Source: UBA2336 sp036787955 (lineage in GTDB: Bacteria > Bacteroidota > Bacteroidia > Cytophagales > Cyclobacteriaceae). From it: a DNA stretch of 64,000 nucleotides. Under the pieces are notes generated by a model. The model made no database searches. It saw only the letters and a list, made by a program, of their open reading frames with translations, and was not told the DNA's origin. Positions 61,220 through 64,000 of the stretch are shown one piece after another. The translations under genes were made by a program, and so were the position numbers. The stretch is taken from the NCBI GenBank assembly GCA_036787955.1, contig DAIQOI010000004.1, positions 124,001 to 188,000 of the forward strand, given 5' to 3'. The stretch's first letter is position 1, and every line of letters begins with the position of its first letter.

Positions 61220-63379
61220 ATGAAAACGACATCCTTATCCCGAAGGGAATTTATCAGACTCAGCAGCTTGACCGGAGCAGCTTTGGCCCTGGGTTATTAC
61301 ATTCCGGCAACTGGCAAAGCGGCCTCTGTTATTACAGTTGATGCAGCCGAAAACCTCGGTATTGAACTGAATGCTTTTATTTTCATTGACTCAACCGGTA
61401 AGATCACCCTGCTCAACCACCGTTCCGAAATGGGCCAGGGATCATTTCAGGTGGTGCCGCAGATGATTGCCGAAGAACTGGAGGTGAACCTGCACGACAT
61501 CAATGTAACCTTTGCACCAGGCAGCCAAACCAAATACGGCAGCCAGCTTACCGGCGGAAGCTCAACCGTGCGGGGTGCGTACAAGCACCTGATGCGCCTG
61601 GGCGCCACAGCACGTGAAATGCTGATAGAAGCCGCTGCCCGCAGATGGCAAGTAAACAAAACAGAATGTTATGCCGAAAACGCCACGGTCATTCACCGTA
61701 CCACCGGCAAAAAATTAACCTATGGCGAACTGGCCGCTGATGCTGCAAGAATCTCACCCCCCAAAGAGGTAAAACTGAAAAGCCGCAGCGAGTACAAAAT
61801 CATCGGCAAGCCGCTGCCCCGTAAAGATACACCCCTGAAAATCAATGGTACCGCCCAGTTCGGGTTGGATAAAAAACTTCCGGGCATGCTGTATGCTGCC
61901 GTTGAACGCAACCCCCGCTTCCTGGGTAAAGTTAAAAGTTTTGACGACAGCGCCACCCGAAAAATACCGGGTGTAAAACACGTATTCAAAGTGCAGATGG
62001 ATGTTTTCTCGCACAAACGCGAAGGTGTGGCTGTTGTAGCAGACACCCTGTGGGCTGCCCTGGAAGGAAAGAAGGCACTGCGCGTAGAGTGGGATGACAG
62101 CGGCTTTCCGCACCACAGCACAGACGATCTTTTTACCCTCATGCGCAACAGCCTGAGCCAATCGGGCTTAACCCAGCGCTCGGCAGGTAATTTTGAAAAT
62201 TACTACAACAAGGCGGCACAAAAAGTGGAAGCCCTTTACGAAACCCCCTATCAGGCCCACGCCTGCATGGAGCCACTTACCTGCACGGCGCATTTCAGGG
62301 GCGATAGTTGCGAAATATGGGGGCCCATTCAGGCTCCCGATTGGATTCAGAGCGACATCGCCACGAAGTTTAATCTCAAACCGGAAAACGTAACCGTCAA
62401 CATGACTTTCCTGGGGGGTGGTTTCGGCCGCAAGGCGTTTACCGATTACACCTACGAGTCGGTTGTTATTTCCAAAGAAATAAATGCACCCGTGCAGGTA
62501 ATATGGGCCCGCGAAGACGATATGACACAGGGACCTTTTCGTCCGGGTGCCGTTTACCAATGCAGGGCTGGCTTAAATGCCCAGGGACGTATCCAGGCTT
62601 TCGAAGTCAAAATGGCTGCACAGAACCTCAACCATCAGTGGCCTGGTGCCGACAAGGAATCGTACAACGATAGCACAACCGAGGGTTTTCTGGAACCGTA
62701 CTTCGAGTCCATACCGCACTACCGCTTTGCCGACCTGCCTCTTTCATCGCCCGTGCCGGTAATGTGGTGGCGCAGTGTGTATTCATCCACCAATGCTTTT
62801 GCATTCGAAAGTTTTCTGGATGAGCTGGCCCTCGCTTCGGGCAAAGACCCGCTCACCTTCCGCCGCCAGCACCTGGGGCATGAACGCTATCAGTTGCTCA
62901 TCGATAAACTGGAAGAAGTAAGCGGCTGGAAACAACGCGGAAAGAATGCCGGCTACGGAACGGCCGTTACGGAATGCTTCCGGAGCATCGTAGGGCAGGT
63001 AGTAAAAGTATCGCGCAAAGCTGATGGTAAAGTGAAGATCGATAAGGTATGGGCGGTGATAGATTGCGGCTGGTATGTTAACCCTGATATTATCAGGGCG
63101 CAGGTAGAGGGCAGCATTGTAATGGCGCTGGGTGCAGCAACCAAACACGCTATGGAGTTTAAAGACGGAAAAGCTGCGCTGCGCAATTACGATGCCTATA
63201 AAATGCCCCGCATACACGAAATACCCGAAATTGAAGTGCACATCATGGAGAATGATGAACGCCCGGGTGGTGTAGGTGAGCCTGGCCTGCCGCCTTTTGC
63301 CCCCGCACTAACCAACGCCATCTTTGACCTGACCGGTAAACGCATCCGCAAATTGCCGTTTCAACTGGATGAGATTTAA
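61220..63379 (+). CDS. Molybdopterin-binding subunit of isoquinoline/xanthine-type oxidoreductase
   Basis: 719 residues. A Tat-like signal (SRREFIRLSS then ALALGYY) suggests export with the cofactor folded. The xanthine oxidase-type motifs are visible: GGGFGRKAFTDY (cofactor contact), MWWRSVYSSTNAFAFE, and GGVGEPGLPPFAPAL with the catalytic Glu. Domain order fits the IorB-like periplasmic group rather than full xanthine dehydrogenase. The substrate is probably an aldehyde or heterocycle. It lies between the 2Fe-2S subunit and cytochrome c. Confidence 0.93.
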   Translation: MKTTSLSRREFIRLSSLTGAALALGYYIPATGKAASVITVDAAENLGIELNAFIFIDSTGKITLLNHRSEMGQGSFQVVPQMIAEELEVNLHDINVTFAPGSQTKYGSQLTGGSSTVRGAYKHLMRLGATAREMLIEAAARRWQVNKTECYAENATVIHRTTGKKLTYGELAADAARISPPKEVKLKSRSEYKIIGKPLPRKDTPLKINGTAQFGLDKKLPGMLYAAVERNPRFLGKVKSFDDSATRKIPGVKHVFKVQMDVFSHKREGVAVVADTLWAALEGKKALRVEWDDSGFPHHSTDDLFTLMRNSLSQSGLTQRSAGNFENYYNKAAQKVEALYETPYQAHACMEPLTCTAHFRGDSCEIWGPIQAPDWIQSDIATKFNLKPENVTVNMTFLGGGFGRKAFTDYTYESVVISKEINAPVQVIWAREDDMTQGPFRPGAVYQCRAGLNAQGRIQAFEVKMAAQNLNHQWPGADKESYNDSTTEGFLEPYFESIPHYRFADLPLSSPVPVMWWRSVYSSTNAFAFESFLDELALASGKDPLTFRRQHLGHERYQLLIDKLEEVSGWKQRGKNAGYGTAVTECFRSIVGQVVKVSRKADGKVKIDKVWAVIDCGWYVNPDIIRAQVEGSIVMALGAATKHAMEFKDGKAALRNYDAYKMPRIHEIPEIEVHIMENDERPGGVGEPGLPPFAPALTNAIFDLTGKRIRKLPFQLDEI

Positions 63380-63406
63380 CCCCTAAACTTTTTAAGCAGA
63401 CTGGAT

Positions 63407-63811
63407 ATGATATACAAAACTCTTTTTCCGATTGCATGCACCGCTGTATTGCTTTTCTCCTTTCAGCAGAAAAAACCTTATGACCTGAAAGCCAGCATGG
63501 CGCGGGGCGAACAACTGTACATCAGCTACTGCCTGTCGTGCCACTTGGATCAGGGCCAGGGTATTGAGGGCGTTTATCCGCCCTTAGCCAAGTCCGATTA
63601 CCTGATGGCCGACAAAAAGCGAAGCATTCAGCAAATATTGTACGGAGTGAGTGGAGAAATAAAAGTGAACGGTAAAACCTACAACCTGGAAATGACTGGT
63701 TTTGATCTAACCGATGAAGAGACTGCCGATGTATTGAACTACATCCGCAACTCATGGGGCAACAAGGGAGCGGTGGTTGCACCGGAAGAGGTGCGAGCCG
63801 CCAGAAAATAA
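63407..63811 (+). CDS. Class I cytochrome c
   Basis: 134 residues with an N-terminal signal peptide (about 1-20) and one haem site, CLSCH (residues 43-47), followed by IEGVYPPLAKSDYLM. The distal axial ligand is probably a Met in the C-terminal half, in the MTGFDLTDEE region. Placed between the two hydroxylase gene sets, it is the likely electron acceptor of the periplasmic enzyme. Confidence 0.92.
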   Translation: MIYKTLFPIACTAVLLFSFQQKKPYDLKASMARGEQLYISYCLSCHLDQGQGIEGVYPPLAKSDYLMADKKRSIQQILYGVSGEIKVNGKTYNLEMTGFDLTDEETADVLNYIRNSWGNKGAVVAPEEVRAARK

Positions 63812-63848
63812 ACCGGAAACAACCAACAACAATTAAATAACTTCAGGT

Positions 63849-64000
63849 ATGGCAACCTACACTCTTCACATCAATAACCAAAACTACAACGTAGATGTAG
63901 AACCTGACACACCGTTACTTTGGGTTTTACGCGATGAATTAAATCTTACCGGCACCAAATATGGTTGCGGTGTGGCACAGTGTGGTGCCTGCACGGTACA
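63849..64000 (+). CDS. Second 2Fe-2S hydroxylase subunit (5' end only)
   Basis: Starts MATYTLHINNQNYNVDVEPDTP and runs off the window at KYGCGVAQCGACTV, within the first 2Fe-2S motif. It closely matches the subunit at 60728-61207 over this whole stretch, so the locus holds at least two such genes in tandem, the second presumably with its own partner beyond the edge. Only about 50 residues are visible. Confidence 0.9.
   Translation, partial: MATYTLHINNQNYNVDVEPDTPLLWVLRDELNLTGTKYGCGVAQCGACTV

Overview
The window looks like a chromosomal segment of a Bacteroidota bacterium, most likely order Cytophagales (a Cyclobacteriaceae/Fulvivirgaceae-type relative; this rank is inferred). Supporting signs are a SusC/SusD-type outer-membrane pair, a PorE-like TPR/propeller/OmpA protein, a bifunctional Rel, lipid A synthesis (LpxB), Bacteroidota-type TAnnTTTG promoter elements, many GTG/TTG starts and few clear Shine-Dalgarno sites. 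A run of exactly 100 N at 25456-25555 shows this is a scaffolded draft assembly. There is no phage, IS element, plasmid backbone, rRNA operon or CRISPR array.

Layout. 1-6.2 kb (minus): a compact rel-fur-STAS-purA-membrane protein cluster linking stringent response, metal/peroxide-type regulation and purine synthesis. 6.3-6.55 kb: a tRNA-Leu(UAG) preceded by a decayed tRNA-Leu-like copy carrying a 20-bp palindrome. 6.56-10 kb (plus): tig-clpP-clpX protein folding and degradation. 10-18 kb (minus): lpxB, then a SusC / SusD-like / lipoprotein operon closed by a perfect palindromic terminator; the SusD-like protein contains an inserted module resembling those of phage tail fibres. 18-25.1 kb (minus): PorE-like OmpA protein and a folate/queuosine group (pabC, pabB, queE, folD) with lepA; a SusD C-terminal scar and a terminator lie between pabB and pabC.

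25.1-25.7 kb: a gene-free repeat block with UUCG-tetraloop hairpins and the assembly gap. 25.7-32.4 kb (minus): secreted amidohydrolase, a gene remnant, a 1,326-residue SF1 helicase overlapping a helix-hairpin-helix membrane protein. 32.4-39.1 kb: ECF sigma factor plus a probable partner membrane protein, GCS2-type ligase, RMD1/DUF155 protein, S1/P1 nuclease, a small YbjN-like protein converging on a CbbX/SpoVK-type AAA+ ATPase with a duplicated N-terminal domain, and tRNA-Arg(CCU). 39.1-47 kb: hflX and an exopolysaccharide cluster (GT4, rfbC, Wza-like, Wzc-like, CpsB-type phosphatase, epimerase).

47-55.3 kb: TPR protein, a ComA-family phosphosulfolactate synthase (possibly sulfonolipid related), a DUF368 transporter, aroE and uvrB, then sod, tadA and a small exported protein. 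55.3-60.7 kb: aspS, a methyltransferase, a TPR lipoprotein, a decayed small exported-protein gene, a TerB-like protein, an AcpH-like phosphodiesterase and a DUF2141 protein. 60.7-64 kb (plus): a molybdenum hydroxylase operon (2Fe-2S subunit, molybdopterin subunit, cytochrome c) followed by a second 2Fe-2S subunit gene cut by the window end. Most genes are housekeeping. The most unusual items are the chimeric SusD, the decayed tRNA, the SusD scar, the repeat block, the two small gene remnants, the large helicase and the AAA+/YbjN-like pair.
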